Assembly: GCA_016721115.1 (NCBI GenBank)
Contig: JADKIW010000001.1
Span: forward strand, 4,789,501-4,853,500
Source of the DNA: Candidatus Defluviilinea proxima
GTDB lineage: Bacteria > Chloroflexota > Anaerolineae > Anaerolineales > Villigracilaceae
Length of the DNA: 64,000 nucleotides
Direction of reading: 5' to 3'
A program made the position numbers and the translations under genes. Under the pieces are notes generated by a model. That model ran no database searches and had not been told where the DNA came from. It saw only the letters and a program-made list of their open reading frames with translations. Below, one piece after another: positions 49,891-58,699 of the stretch (the first letter of the stretch is position 1; every line of letters starts with the position of its first letter).

Positions 49891-51873
49891 ATGGCACTCA
49901 GAAAAGCAACTGTCAAAAAGTCTGCAAAGGTAGGAAAGATGGCCATCAAAAAGCCCGCTCCCAAAAAGATCAAATTCGCATACACCCCAACAAAGATCAA
50001 ATTACTCAAGCCTGTACCGTCTGATATTGATATTGCACAAGCAGGGAAACTCAAACCGATCCTTCAAGTCGCAAACGAACTCGGGATCAAAGAGAGCGAA
50101 CTTGAATTATTCGGGCCGCACAAAGCCAAGGTCAAGCTTGAAATTCTCGACCGCCTCGCCAAGCGCCCGAACGGCAAATACATTGATGTCACCGCCATCA
50201 CCCCCACCCCACTCGGCGAAGGCAAGACCACAACGACCGTGGGGTTGAGTCAGGCACTTGGTGCACATCTCGGCAAAAAAGTCATTACGGTCATTCGCCA
50301 ACCATCGCAGGGACCGACCTTCGGCATCAAGGGCGGAGCAGCTGGCGGCGGATATTCGCAGATCATCCCCATGGAAGATTTCAACCTGCATCTGACCGGT
50401 GACATCCATGCCATCACAGCCGCACACAACCTTTGTTCCGCCGCGCTCGATGCACGCATGATGCACGAAGCAAAAACGCCTGAAGACGAAAAACTTTTTA
50501 ATGCGCTTTGTCCGCCTGATAAAAAAGGTAACCGCAAGTTCTCTCCCAGCATGTTGCGCCGTTTGAAGAAGCTTGGCATCGACAAGAAAAATCCAAACGA
50601 CCTGACGCCCGAGGAACGCACACGCTTTGCCCGCCTCGATATTGACCCGAACGGCATTCAATGGCGCCGCGTGATCGACGTCAACGACCGCTTCCTACGT
50701 GAAATTCAAGTGGGGCTTGGCAAGGAAGAAGTTGGCTTCGAACATCGCTCAGGTTACGACATCACAGTGGCATCTGAGATCATGGCGATCCTTGCATTGA
50801 CCACAGGACTTAAAGATATGCGTGACCGCCTTGGCCGTATGGTAGTCGCCGTCAACAAACACGGTGAAGCTGTCACAGCGGAGGATCTCGGTGTCGCTGG
50901 CGCATTAACCGTCCTGATGAAAGACGCGATCAAACCCAATCTCATGCAAACACTCGAAGGGACTCCTGCCTTCGTCCATGCAGGCCCATTCGCTAACATC
51001 GCACACGGACAGTCCTCCATCATCGCAGATAAGATCGCGCTCAAACTTGGCGATTACGTCATCACTGAATCAGGTTTCGGCGCCGATATCGGCATGGAAA
51101 AATTCATGGACATCAAGTGCCGCTACTCCGGCCTGATCCCGAACGTTGTCGTGCTGGTTGCCACTGTCCGCGCACTCAAGATGCACGGCGGCGGCCCCAA
51201 AGTCGTTGCAGGCAAACCATTGGCACCTGAATACACCGACGAGAATCTCGATCTGCTCAGCAAAGGCCTGCCTAACATGGTGCAACATATCGAGAACGCG
51301 CTCAAGTATGGCGTCAACGTTGTCGTTGCAGTTAACTCGTTTGCCAACGATACACCTGCCGAAGTCGAACTCGTCCGCAAGGCTGCTCTTGAAGCAGGTG
51401 CGATGGATGCAGTTGTGTCACGTCATTGGATGGAAGGCGGCAAGGGCGCTGTGGCTCTCGCTGAGGCTGTTATCAAAGCCTGCGAAAAACCCAGCAAATT
51501 CAAATTCCTGTATCCGCTCAACGTCTCCATCAAAGAAAAGATCGAGACCATCTGCCGCGAGATCTATCGTGCCGACGGCGTAGATTACACCCCTGAAGCA
51601 GAAGCAAAGATCGAGCAATTCACTAAACTTGGTTTTGGCAATCTACCATTGTGTATGGCGAAGACTCACCTGTCGTTCACCGACAAGGCGGATCAGAAAG
51701 GTGCACCGCGTGGCTTCCGCATCACGATCAGTGATATCCGCGCCAGCGTGGGTGCAGGTTTCCTCTATCCATTACTTGGAACCATGCGTACTATGCCAGG
51801 TTTACCAACACGCCCTGTCTTCTATGATGTAGATCTCGATCTCAAAACGGGTAAGGTGCTCGGCTTGTTCTAG
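49891..51873 (+). CDS. fhs: Formate-tetrahydrofolate ligase
   Basis: 660 residues. It joins formate and tetrahydrofolate to 10-formyl-THF at the cost of ATP, for the Wood-Ljungdahl methyl branch or for C1 supply. The P-loop TPTPLGEGKTTTTVGL, QPSQGPTFGIKGGAAGGGYS, HAITAAHNL, FVHAGPFANIAHGQSS and EKFMDIKCRYSG are all typical. It is about 100 residues longer than common bacterial enzymes (~555). Part of this is the first 40 residues, rich in Lys and Ala (KKSAKVGKMAIKKPAPKKIK), and part is an insert at about 215-265 (KNPNDLTPEERTRFARLDID), as in the longer eukaryote-like forms. AAGGAGAAGAT precedes the ATG. A terminator follows. Confidence 0.96.
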   Translation: MALRKATVKKSAKVGKMAIKKPAPKKIKFAYTPTKIKLLKPVPSDIDIAQAGKLKPILQVANELGIKESELELFGPHKAKVKLEILDRLAKRPNGKYIDVTAITPTPLGEGKTTTTVGLSQALGAHLGKKVITVIRQPSQGPTFGIKGGAAGGGYSQIIPMEDFNLHLTGDIHAITAAHNLCSAALDARMMHEAKTPEDEKLFNALCPPDKKGNRKFSPSMLRRLKKLGIDKKNPNDLTPEERTRFARLDIDPNGIQWRRVIDVNDRFLREIQVGLGKEEVGFEHRSGYDITVASEIMAILALTTGLKDMRDRLGRMVVAVNKHGEAVTAEDLGVAGALTVLMKDAIKPNLMQTLEGTPAFVHAGPFANIAHGQSSIIADKIALKLGDYVITESGFGADIGMEKFMDIKCRYSGLIPNVVVLVATVRALKMHGGGPKVVAGKPLAPEYTDENLDLLSKGLPNMVQHIENALKYGVNVVVAVNSFANDTPAEVELVRKAALEAGAMDAVVSRHWMEGGKGAVALAEAVIKACEKPSKFKFLYPLNVSIKEKIETICREIYRADGVDYTPEAEAKIEQFTKLGFGNLPLCMAKTHLSFTDKADQKGAPRGFRITISDIRASVGAGFLYPLLGTMRTMPGLPTRPVFYDVDLDLKTGKVLGLF

Positions 51874-51883
51874 ATCAACGAAA

Positions 51884-51921
51884 ACCCCAAAGGCAGTGAT
51901 TATCAGACATGCCTTTGGGGT
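51884..51921 (+). terminator. Terminator after fhs
   Basis: ACCCCAAAGGCA (51884-51895) pairs perfectly with TGCCTTTGGGGT (51910-51921), loop 14 nt, followed by CTCTTATATTGTTTT. Confidence 0.75.
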
Positions 51922-51956
51922 CTCTTATATTGTTTTGCAGAAACCAAAACGGGACT

Positions 51957-51962
51957 TATAAT
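51957..51962 (+). promoter_or_regulatory. -10 box (TATAAT) of a leaderless promoter
   Basis: Consensus TATAAT ends 7 nt before ATG 51970; only TTTAATT lies between. TTGCAG 16 nt upstream may act as -35. Confidence 0.6.
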
Positions 51963-51969
51963 TTTAATT

Positions 51970-53349
51970 ATGGATACACAATCGCTGACGATCATAGAGG
52001 CCCTCAATAGCCTGCGCGAAGGGGACATCACGCCTCAAGATTTAACTGAAGCCTGCTTCAACCAAATCAACCGTCTCAACCCGACGATTAACGCCTACAT
52101 CACTGTTATCGATCCACAAGAAGCGATTGATGCACAACATCCGCCCGTCAATACATCCCCTTTATACCGGGCATTACGTGGAGTTCCCATCGCAGTCAAA
52201 GACCTGTTCGAAACAGAAGGGATCCGTACCACTATCGGCTCGAAATTCTTTGCAGATAATATTCCTGACCGGGATGCATTTGTTGTGGAAAAGCTTCGTC
52301 AAGCTGGCGCGATCATCAATGGCAAAACCAACACCCATGAGATCGCACTCGGTATCACAGGGAATAATCCACACTATGGAACAGCACGCAATCCGTGGAA
52401 CACGGAACGCATCCCCGGCGGTTCATCAAGTGGGTCGGCTATTGCTGTAGCAACCGGCATGGCCTTGGGCGCACTCGGCACAGACACCGGCGGTTCGATC
52501 CGTATCCCGGCTTCGTTATGCGGAATCGTCGGCTTCAAACCCACCCGTGGACGTGTCAGCACGCGCGGTGTATTCCCCCTCTCATGGAATCTCGATCACG
52601 TCGGCCCACTCACCAAATGCGTGAAGGATGCCGCGTTGATGTTGCAAGTTATTTCTATCTACGACCCAATTGACCCATCTTCCATCAAGATGTTGACCGG
52701 CGATTACATCGGTCATCTTGTGGACGACATGGAAGGGCGCAAGATTTCAATCGGTTCAGGCGATTTCATTGAAACATCGGATCCTGAAGTATTGAACGCT
52801 GTCCATAATGCCGCAGAAGTTTTCAAGTCGATGGGCTGTAAAGTGGACAAGGTCAACGTAGATTGGATGCAAGATGCCGCGCTCGCCAACAAGAACATGA
52901 CTCAAGCTGACGCTGCGGCTGTCCATCGTGAACGATTGAAGGAACATCCTGAATTCTTTGGTGATGACGTCCGACGCAGGTTGGAGGATGGAGCCAAGCT
53001 CACTTCAACAGACTATATCCTCGCAAGGCGAACCCAGTCCGAGGTCCAGAAAAGATGCGAATTGTTCTTTGAGTCCGCTGACTTTTTGATCATCCCCACT
53101 ACACCCATCGCCGCACCCGCCATCGAAGGTCATGATGCGGTTGAACAGGCGGGGTTACTCACGCGCTTCACCGCGCCGTTCAATCTCACAGGCTTGCCTG
53201 CATTATCCATCCCATGTGGCTTCACAAAAGAAGGACTACCCATCGGCTTGCAAATCATCGCAAAAGCCTGGTGGGATGCGAAAGTGTTGAACGCAGGCTA
53301 TGCGTTCGAGCAGGCGACCGAGTGGCACAAGAAACACTCTGTAATTTGA
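51970..53349 (+). CDS. Amidase (amidase signature family, GatA-like)
   Basis: 459 residues. The Ser-cisSer-Lys triad is visible: Lys in GVPIAVKDLFETEGI, cis-Ser and Ser in IPGGSSSGSAIAVA and LGTDTGGSIRIPASLCG. It hydrolyses amide bonds; the family includes GatA (Glu-tRNA amidotransferase A subunit) and free amidases. No gatB or gatC lies nearby, and FKPTRGRVSTRGVFPL with the sequence after it fits either. Free amidase is preferred from context. The ATG is 7 nt after a TATAAT box, so it is leaderless. A palindromic repeat follows the stop. Confidence 0.85.
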   Translation: MDTQSLTIIEALNSLREGDITPQDLTEACFNQINRLNPTINAYITVIDPQEAIDAQHPPVNTSPLYRALRGVPIAVKDLFETEGIRTTIGSKFFADNIPDRDAFVVEKLRQAGAIINGKTNTHEIALGITGNNPHYGTARNPWNTERIPGGSSSGSAIAVATGMALGALGTDTGGSIRIPASLCGIVGFKPTRGRVSTRGVFPLSWNLDHVGPLTKCVKDAALMLQVISIYDPIDPSSIKMLTGDYIGHLVDDMEGRKISIGSGDFIETSDPEVLNAVHNAAEVFKSMGCKVDKVNVDWMQDAALANKNMTQADAAAVHRERLKEHPEFFGDDVRRRLEDGAKLTSTDYILARRTQSEVQKRCELFFESADFLIIPTTPIAAPAIEGHDAVEQAGLLTRFTAPFNLTGLPALSIPCGFTKEGLPIGLQIIAKAWWDAKVLNAGYAFEQATEWHKKHSVI

Positions 53350-53356
53350 TTTCTTA

Positions 53357-53427
53357 AACACAAAGGACACCAAGGTCTCGAAGGAAATTCTTTTTTCTTC
53401 CTTTGTGCTCTTCGTGTCCTTTGTGTT
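53357..53427. repeat. Palindromic intergenic repeat of the CACAAAGGACAC type
   Basis: AACACAAAGGACAC (53357-53370) pairs with GTGTCCTTTGTGTT (53414-53427); GAAGGAA/TTCCTTT lies inside. It resembles the elements at 10240 and 24007 in style. It separates two convergent genes and may end both. Confidence 0.55.
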
Positions 53428-53436
53428 AATAAAGAT

Positions 53437-54078
53437 TTATCCCCGTTGATACAATGCCATCTCCCACACAAACAACCTGCGGACCGAGATCTTCCGCAAG
53501 CCTTCCCTATTTAACAAAGATTCCATTTCATCCACAGGGTGGACAAACACACGGAACGGATCGTTTCGCACACGTTGAAAAAAATTCGCAATCGCAATCG
53601 CCATGCGGATGTACCAAACCTCGCGCGGATACGTGAGTGCAATGGCTTTCCGACTCTTGTTAGACACAGCTTTCAACAATTCACGAAAATTCGGGTAACA
53701 ACAAACCACGCGGTCAAGCGTGACAACATCTACCTGCGGAAGTCTATCGGCCACATCGGTGAAATCAGCGTGAATGAATTTCACCTGTTCACTGTGCCCA
53801 AGACGTTTAGCCTCTTCTGTAGCAACCTTCAAATACGCAGACGATGCATCTACATGAGTCGCTTCACGCGCCACATCCTTCAACAACTCGTGGTGGATCG
53901 TCCCGATCCCACCACCCACATCGAGTAACGCAACATTCTTCACCCCTAATGACCGTACCGCTTCGAGGATCAACTTCGTCTGCTTCGCAGGTCCGCGCCT
54001 ACGATAGTCTTTAAGATTGGCTTTCGCTTCCTCTTCACCGAAAGTATTGTTTTCCATTTCACAGCAACTACAGGGCAT
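53437..54078 (-). CDS. Class I SAM-dependent methyltransferase with N-terminal CSCCEM motif
   Basis: 213 residues from the ATG at 54078, chosen because AAAAGGAAG lies 6 nt upstream; an upstream start would add an unlikely Cys-rich stretch. The start reads MPCSCCEMENNTFGEEEA. Motif I is NVALLDVGGGIGTIHHELL, then THVDASSAYLKVATEEAKRL, FIHADFTDVADRLPQVDVVT and DRVVCCYPNF. This is typical of magnesium-protoporphyrin-like/Methyltransf_25 enzymes, but no pathway partner is present. Cys residues near the start and CCYPN may bind metal. The final 30 residues match a form common in Chloroflexota. Substrate unknown. Confidence 0.8.
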   Translation of the reverse strand: MPCSCCEMENNTFGEEEAKANLKDYRRRGPAKQTKLILEAVRSLGVKNVALLDVGGGIGTIHHELLKDVAREATHVDASSAYLKVATEEAKRLGHSEQVKFIHADFTDVADRLPQVDVVTLDRVVCCYPNFRELLKAVSNKSRKAIALTYPREVWYIRMAIAIANFFQRVRNDPFRVFVHPVDEMESLLNREGLRKISVRRLFVWEMALYQRG

Positions 54079-54163
54079 AAGTTTCTTCCTTTTGGCTTTA
54101 GCTTTGGTTATTGAACATAAACAATCAAAACTATCTAGACAGGAAACAAATCTTATTACAAAG

Positions 54164-54808
54164 CTATTTCTGCAAACAACCAATCACTTGGCTGACCGCA
54201 CCTTGCGGCTCGCTTTGCGTGACCGCCAGCACAGGCACCTTCGCAACCGAATACACATCACGTACATCACCAACTTTCCAATGCCGCGGCAGGATTCCTA
54301 CAGCGTTGGGCTCAGCATTCAAAATATCGGACATCTGCTGTGGGTTGACCGCCATTTTCGCAGACGAAGAAACGCTTCGTCCTTTCATCACGAATTGGTC
54401 AAACACATTGAGCACATCATCCTCTGGAGCATACACCCACACCTGCACAGACGCGTCTCCCAGCCCGGCAAACAACATCTGTACCTGCTCAAGCGTTAGA
54501 TTTTGAACAGGGCTTTGTCGGTGGGTCACCACTAGAACTTCCTCTTCATCGATCTGATATGCAAAAGACGATAAATATTTCGGCTCCCCGATCTGTAAAC
54601 GGATATCGGCAGTGGCTGGCGAATCAGCTAATCGGATGGTAGCTACAGGCTTGGCACACTCATAAAGGTCAGACAACCAAGACGTGGCGGCAGGCGAGGC
54701 GTAGACGGTCACCTGCTGTAAATCTACCGTAGGGGGTGGCGTTCCGCAAGAAGATAAAGCCAAAATGATAAGTAAAAGAAGAGATCCTGTTCGTATCCTA
54801 TTAAACAT
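54164..54808 (-). CDS. PstS-like periplasmic-binding lipoprotein
   Basis: 214 residues from ATG 54808. Lipoprotein signal SLLLLIILALSSCGTPPPT. The remainder is a compact type II binding-protein fold: VTVYASPAATSWLSDLYECAK, ADIRLQIGEP, VLVVTHRQSPVQNLTLEQVQM and VGILPRHWKVGD. The ALTLEQVQMLFAG-like phrase occurs in phosphate/tungstate-type binding proteins. It is about 60 residues shorter than typical PstS proteins and has no transporter genes beside it, so it may bind ligand for sensing. A TATAAT (54815-54820) ends 6 nt before the ATG. The gene at 54888 is divergent. Confidence 0.7.
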   Translation of the reverse strand: MFNRIRTGSLLLLIILALSSCGTPPPTVDLQQVTVYASPAATSWLSDLYECAKPVATIRLADSPATADIRLQIGEPKYLSSFAYQIDEEEVLVVTHRQSPVQNLTLEQVQMLFAGLGDASVQVWVYAPEDDVLNVFDQFVMKGRSVSSSAKMAVNPQQMSDILNAEPNAVGILPRHWKVGDVRDVYSVAKVPVLAVTQSEPQGAVSQVIGCLQK

Positions 54809-54814
54809 GCCCGG

Positions 54815-54820
54815 ATTATA
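54815..54820 (-). promoter_or_regulatory. -10 box (TATAAT) of a leaderless promoter
   Basis: CTTATAAT followed by 6 nt and ATG 54808, no ribosome site. It sets the start at 54808 rather than at the ATG 16 codons earlier (54856), which lies upstream of the box. Confidence 0.6.
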
Positions 54821-54887
54821 AGGCGCAATTGTTTGAATTACGAAAATGATATACACCGCTCAAAAAAATAGCTTAGAATAAGTTTTG

Positions 54888-55832
54888 ATGCATGCACCAG
54901 CGTATCCCACTGCCCCTCCAAGGTTACTCTCGGCTGAAACCATACGAGCCGAGATTCTCAAAGCGTTTGCAGAGAGGGTTACAGGCCAGATACAAGTTGT
55001 CTTTCAAAAAGAGAAGTCCATTACCCTTTTCGTAGTGAGAGGGAAATTGGTTCATTTCTATATTCGTAACCATCGCGTGGTTGACCCGAATTGGGTATCT
55101 CCATTGTTCGAATATGGACGTGGTGAACTGAGTATCGAACCCTTACATCCTCTTGGGCTGATGTTCAAAAAGATCGTAGTCGAAAAGATCGGTAAGGTCG
55201 AAGTACAACCGTCCGATACAAGCCAACTCAAGATCATGTTTGATCTGGCCGAACACAATGCTGGTCCCACGCTCTTTCACATACGATGGGAATCGGCCGA
55301 GGGCTTTGTGCTGGTAGCAGGCAGAGATATTCCACTTCGAAGTGCAGTGATGACGAACAAAACTGGAAGCGTAGAAGGTCTAGTTGCGATGAACCAGATC
55401 ACAACGTGGAATGAAGCGGGATGTAAAGTCGCCGTGTATCGCGATAATATCCAAAGTCAGGCATGGTTAGAAGTCCACCTTAACATCCTTTTTAATTATT
55501 ATTGCTCTACGATCCTAAATCAATATGGACAATTGACTGGCAAAGTAATGGTCCGCTCGATCGCGTGGAAGGTTCACACGATGGCTATGGATCGAGGCTG
55601 GAATATCGAAACACAAGAAAACAAAGTCAGAGATGCAACCATCTTCACCAGCGCGCGAAAAGCAGGAGATGTCTACAAACAGGTCATCGCTGAGGTTGTC
55701 GCGCATATTGAGCCTGTCATCGGCCATGCATTAACCCAAAACATCCTGACACAATCACGCAATGCAAGTAAAGGGGTATATAAAACGATTGCCGAAGTGT
55801 TTGGCCTTCTTGGCACTGGAGGAACTTTATGA
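54888..55832 (+). CDS. Unknown protein with DUF4388/PATAN-like N-terminal part
   Basis: 314 residues from ATG 54888, which follows a TAGAAT box by 8 nt. Residues 5-90 (SAETIRAEILKAFAERVTGQ, SITLFVVRGKLVHFYI, LFEYGRGELSIEPLHPLGL) have the strand order of a DUF4388 domain that often sits in signalling proteins. The middle (TLFHIRWESAEGFVLVAGRD) and C-terminal halves are helical without a motif I know. It overlaps the 264-residue membrane protein by 4 nt (ATGA), so the two act together. A signalling or gliding-type role is only a guess. Confidence 0.5.
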   Translation: MHAPAYPTAPPRLLSAETIRAEILKAFAERVTGQIQVVFQKEKSITLFVVRGKLVHFYIRNHRVVDPNWVSPLFEYGRGELSIEPLHPLGLMFKKIVVEKIGKVEVQPSDTSQLKIMFDLAEHNAGPTLFHIRWESAEGFVLVAGRDIPLRSAVMTNKTGSVEGLVAMNQITTWNEAGCKVAVYRDNIQSQAWLEVHLNILFNYYCSTILNQYGQLTGKVMVRSIAWKVHTMAMDRGWNIETQENKVRDATIFTSARKAGDVYKQVIAEVVAHIEPVIGHALTQNILTQSRNASKGVYKTIAEVFGLLGTGGTL

Positions 55833-56623
55833 TGAATTTCTTCAGAGGTCGTGAACGAGGTATCGCCTTTATTCTCTTTGCTGCTATTACAGCTCTTTTT
55901 ATCTGGGTTTATGCTTTAGCTCCGTTTAGCGAATTAGCAAATGCGATCATCGTGAATTGCATGACCGCCCTCACTGCATTGATCGCCGCCGCGCTTCTCA
56001 CGCGCATCCTATTTTATTTTCAATCTGATGAGCCGCCTTTCTTTGTATGGACGGCATTCGCAGTTTGTCTTTGGCTATGGACCATTGCTGAGGGGACATG
56101 GGGTTTTCTTTACACAACCGTAGGCGAAGTACCCATCTTTAGTTTTGCAGATCTTTTGTGGCTTGTAGGGTATGTGGCATTGACCGTTTCCCTCGTACAC
56201 CAATATCGGCTCGTATTTCCCGGTCAAACATACACGATCCGCTGGGCCGCGACCGGTGTGTGGATGGCGATCATCGCTGTCATTGAAACCATCCTAATCG
56301 CAACCCACAGCACGGCACCATTCGAAGATTTCTTCAGATATTTCTACACATTTGCCGATACCGCAGTTGGGCTTTCAGCGCTCTTTCTTGTATACACTTT
56401 CCGCGGGCGCGCCCTTGCCATGCCCTGGCTTACGATCTCATCGTTTGTCGTTACCGACATCATCTACATCCGCCTCACTAACACTGGCGCCTACGATTGG
56501 GTGATGAGTGGCATATCGGTAGCTTTAATTGCGGATACACTATACTTAATCGCTTATTTGATCGTCGCTTGGGGATTGCTGGGACAATATCTTCTCCTCA
56601 AAAACAGCGCGAATCCTTCTTAA
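55829..56623 (+). CDS. Seven-helix membrane protein of unknown function
   Basis: 264 residues, seven predicted helices: GIAFILFAAITALFIWVYAL, IIVNCMTALTALIAAALLT, FFVWTAFAVCLWLWTIAEG, ADLLWLVGYVALTVSLVH, AATGVWMAIIAVIETILI, FADTAVGLSALFLVYTF and VALIADTLYLIAYLIVAWG. Acidic and aromatic residues in the helices (AEGTWGFLYTTVGEVP, FSFADLLW) recall 7TM sensor domains in diguanylate cyclases and histidine kinases, here without an output domain. It starts in the stop codon of the previous gene. A terminator follows. Confidence 0.55.
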   Translation: MMNFFRGRERGIAFILFAAITALFIWVYALAPFSELANAIIVNCMTALTALIAAALLTRILFYFQSDEPPFFVWTAFAVCLWLWTIAEGTWGFLYTTVGEVPIFSFADLLWLVGYVALTVSLVHQYRLVFPGQTYTIRWAATGVWMAIIAVIETILIATHSTAPFEDFFRYFYTFADTAVGLSALFLVYTFRGRALAMPWLTISSFVVTDIIYIRLTNTGAYDWVMSGISVALIADTLYLIAYLIVAWGLLGQYLLLKNSANPS

Positions 56624-56682
56624 CTGGAAACTGATTCTTCTTAATTCACCAATCCATCCCTGAATCTTTTCCCCACAAAAAA

Positions 56683-56723
56683 ACACAGGTGACAGTTACT
56701 TTTGCAGTAACTGTCACCTGTGT
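56683..56723. terminator. Bidirectional terminator hairpin
   Basis: A perfect 18-bp stem: ACACAGGTGACAGTTACT (56683-56700) with AGTAACTGTCACCTGTGT (56706-56723), loop 5 nt. An A-run (CAAAAAAA) precedes it. It separates the convergent unknown operon and the M20 peptidase gene. Confidence 0.85.
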
Positions 56724-56742
56724 GCTTACTTCCGATAAACGG

Positions 56743-57852
56743 TCACCAATTCCGTAACAAAACCGAGACCAATTTCACACGCTGTTCCAAACTGTCTGCA
56801 AAAATATATTCACGCTCCGAATGATATCCTTCACCAATTGCGCCCAATCCATCCAACACAGGGACACCTAACGGCGCGACAAAGTTCGCATCCGAGGCGC
56901 CACCTGTGCCACCAGCCTTAAGCTCGACACCGATCGTTGTCGACACAATCTCTTTCGCCTTCTCGAACGTAACTTTCATCATCTCATCGAACGGCATCGG
57001 CGGACGATTTAATTCGCCTATAACTTCAATGGAAGTGCCATCCAATACCGGTGTAAGTTTCTTCATTTCTCCTTCGAGCCGTTCCCATTCGCCGGGTTGC
57101 ATCACACGCACATCTACTTCGATAGAAGCCTCCTCAGGAACAACGTTCGAAACCGTCCCACCTTGAATCACACCCACATTAAGCGTAGTTTGTTTGGAAT
57201 AATCTGTAAGTTTTTGGATCGCGATCACTTGATGCGCCATCTCTTCAATGGCATTCCGCCCCTTTTCATGATCACCGCCTGCATGTGCGGCACGTCCCTT
57301 TACTTTGACATCGAACTCCCCCACTCCCTTGCGCCATGTCTTGAGCGAACCATCCACAAGCGCCGCTTCAAACACAAGTACCAACGTGGATTCTTTCGCC
57401 AATCGCTCAATGTGTCCGCGCGAGGTATGACTGCCGATCTCTTCATCGGACGTGCAAAGCAAAGTAATGGGGCGATTCAATCCAATCTTTTGCGCTTCTT
57501 CAATCGCGGCAAGAGCAATGACAATACCTGCCTTCATATCAAGTACACCGGGGCCAAAGATTTTTCCATCCACTTCACGATACGGTATACGAGGAAGCGT
57601 ACCGAGAGGAAAGACCGTATCCATGTGGCAGAGAAGCAGGATCGAAGGCTGATAACTGGAGGATGATGTCTGAATCGGCGCAAACCGCGCGAGAATATGA
57701 TTCCCCGTTTCGGTGTTCGGAATCACATCAACCTGTCCACCAAGTTTGCGGGCTTCTTCAGCAACGATGGCACCGACACGGTCAACGGCGGCTTTATCAT
57801 GCGAGGGAGACTCGGTTTCAACGAGGAGTTTAAAAAGGGATTTTGTATTCAT
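56743..57852 (-). CDS. M20 family metallopeptidase (CPG2/carboxypeptidase-like)
   Basis: 369 residues from ATG 57852; an upstream start would begin in unlikely sequence. Metal ligands: His-Asp in LLLCHMDTVFPLG, Asp in GPGVLDMKAGIVIALAA, Glu-Glu in CTSDEEIGSHTS (Glu base), Glu in LVFEAAL, and His in EGYHSEREYIF. Residues between form the M20 dimerisation domain (VKVKGRAAHAGGDHEKGRNA). It matches the glutamate carboxypeptidase/CPG2-type group, which cleaves C-terminal acidic residues or amide bonds. It is 47 nt downstream of uppP on the same strand. Substrate not known. Confidence 0.88.
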   Translation of the reverse strand: MNTKSLFKLLVETESPSHDKAAVDRVGAIVAEEARKLGGQVDVIPNTETGNHILARFAPIQTSSSSYQPSILLLCHMDTVFPLGTLPRIPYREVDGKIFGPGVLDMKAGIVIALAAIEEAQKIGLNRPITLLCTSDEEIGSHTSRGHIERLAKESTLVLVFEAALVDGSLKTWRKGVGEFDVKVKGRAAHAGGDHEKGRNAIEEMAHQVIAIQKLTDYSKQTTLNVGVIQGGTVSNVVPEEASIEVDVRVMQPGEWERLEGEMKKLTPVLDGTSIEVIGELNRPPMPFDEMMKVTFEKAKEIVSTTIGVELKAGGTGGASDANFVAPLGVPVLDGLGAIGEGYHSEREYIFADSLEQRVKLVSVLLRNW

Positions 57853-57899
57853 GGTTCTTTCGGTGGTTGGGTATAAAGGTATCGAAACCACCAGATCAC

Positions 57900-58697
57900 T
57901 TACTTCAGAAAAAACACGATCAGTACCACCACTGCACAATAGGCGGCAAAGACATATAACGAGTGCTTGCTCAAATAATTAATTAACCACTTGATCGCAA
58001 ACCAACCCACGATGGCCGCAGTAACAAATCCCACCGCGAGCAAAGGCAGGAAGTCCCCAAGGTTCGGCATCTTAAGCACATCGAGCATTTCATATCCACC
58101 CGCCGCCAGCATGACCGGCACCGACATCAAAAACGCAAACCGCGCCGCAGACGGGCGGTCCAAGCCGCGGAACATGCCGCCGCTGATCGTTGTCCCGCTA
58201 CGGGATGCGCCGGGGAAAACTGCGATGACTTGCATAACGCCGACAACCAGTGCATCAAACCAAGTCATCGAGTCGAGAGTTCGATTCTTTTGGGTGAGCC
58301 ATTCGGCGAGGGTCAACAAGACAGCCGCCGTGAATAGACGAATGGAGGCTTCGAGCATGGGCTGTTTGAAAAGGGCTTCGACAGCATCCTTCAACAAATA
58401 GCCAGCCAAAAGAGCGGGGATCGTCGCAACAATGATGTAGATTCCTAAGTTTCGCTCGAGAGTGACATGTCGAAAGTCTAAAGTCGCTTTGACGATGGAA
58501 AGCAAGTCTTTCCAGTAAAAGGCAAACAATGAAACGATAGTTCCAAGTTGGACGATGACAAGGAACGAGAACATAGCATCATCAGCAGGGATATTGAGAA
58601 TCCTTTGTGTGATGAGCAAATGGGCAGTCGATGATACAGGGATGAATTCGGTCAGTCCCTGTATGATGCCGAGGAGGAAAGATTGAAAAAGAGTCAT
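57900..58697 (-). CDS. uppP: Undecaprenyl-diphosphate phosphatase
   Basis: 265 residues with eight membrane helices. Family motifs: GIIQGLTEFIPVSSTAHLLI (with the catalytic Glu) and FPGASRSGTTISGGMFRGLDR (PGxSRSGxT). It recycles the lipid carrier for peptidoglycan and other envelope polymers. AAGGA lies 7 nt before the ATG at 58697. It is 2 nt downstream of tgt, suggesting a tgt-uppP-peptidase operon with a leaderless first gene. Confidence 0.95.
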   Translation of the reverse strand: MTLFQSFLLGIIQGLTEFIPVSSTAHLLITQRILNIPADDAMFSFLVIVQLGTIVSLFAFYWKDLLSIVKATLDFRHVTLERNLGIYIIVATIPALLAGYLLKDAVEALFKQPMLEASIRLFTAAVLLTLAEWLTQKNRTLDSMTWFDALVVGVMQVIAVFPGASRSGTTISGGMFRGLDRPSAARFAFLMSVPVMLAAGGYEMLDVLKMPNLGDFLPLLAVGFVTAAIVGWFAIKWLINYLSKHSLYVFAAYCAVVVLIVFFLK

Positions 58698-58699
58698 GG

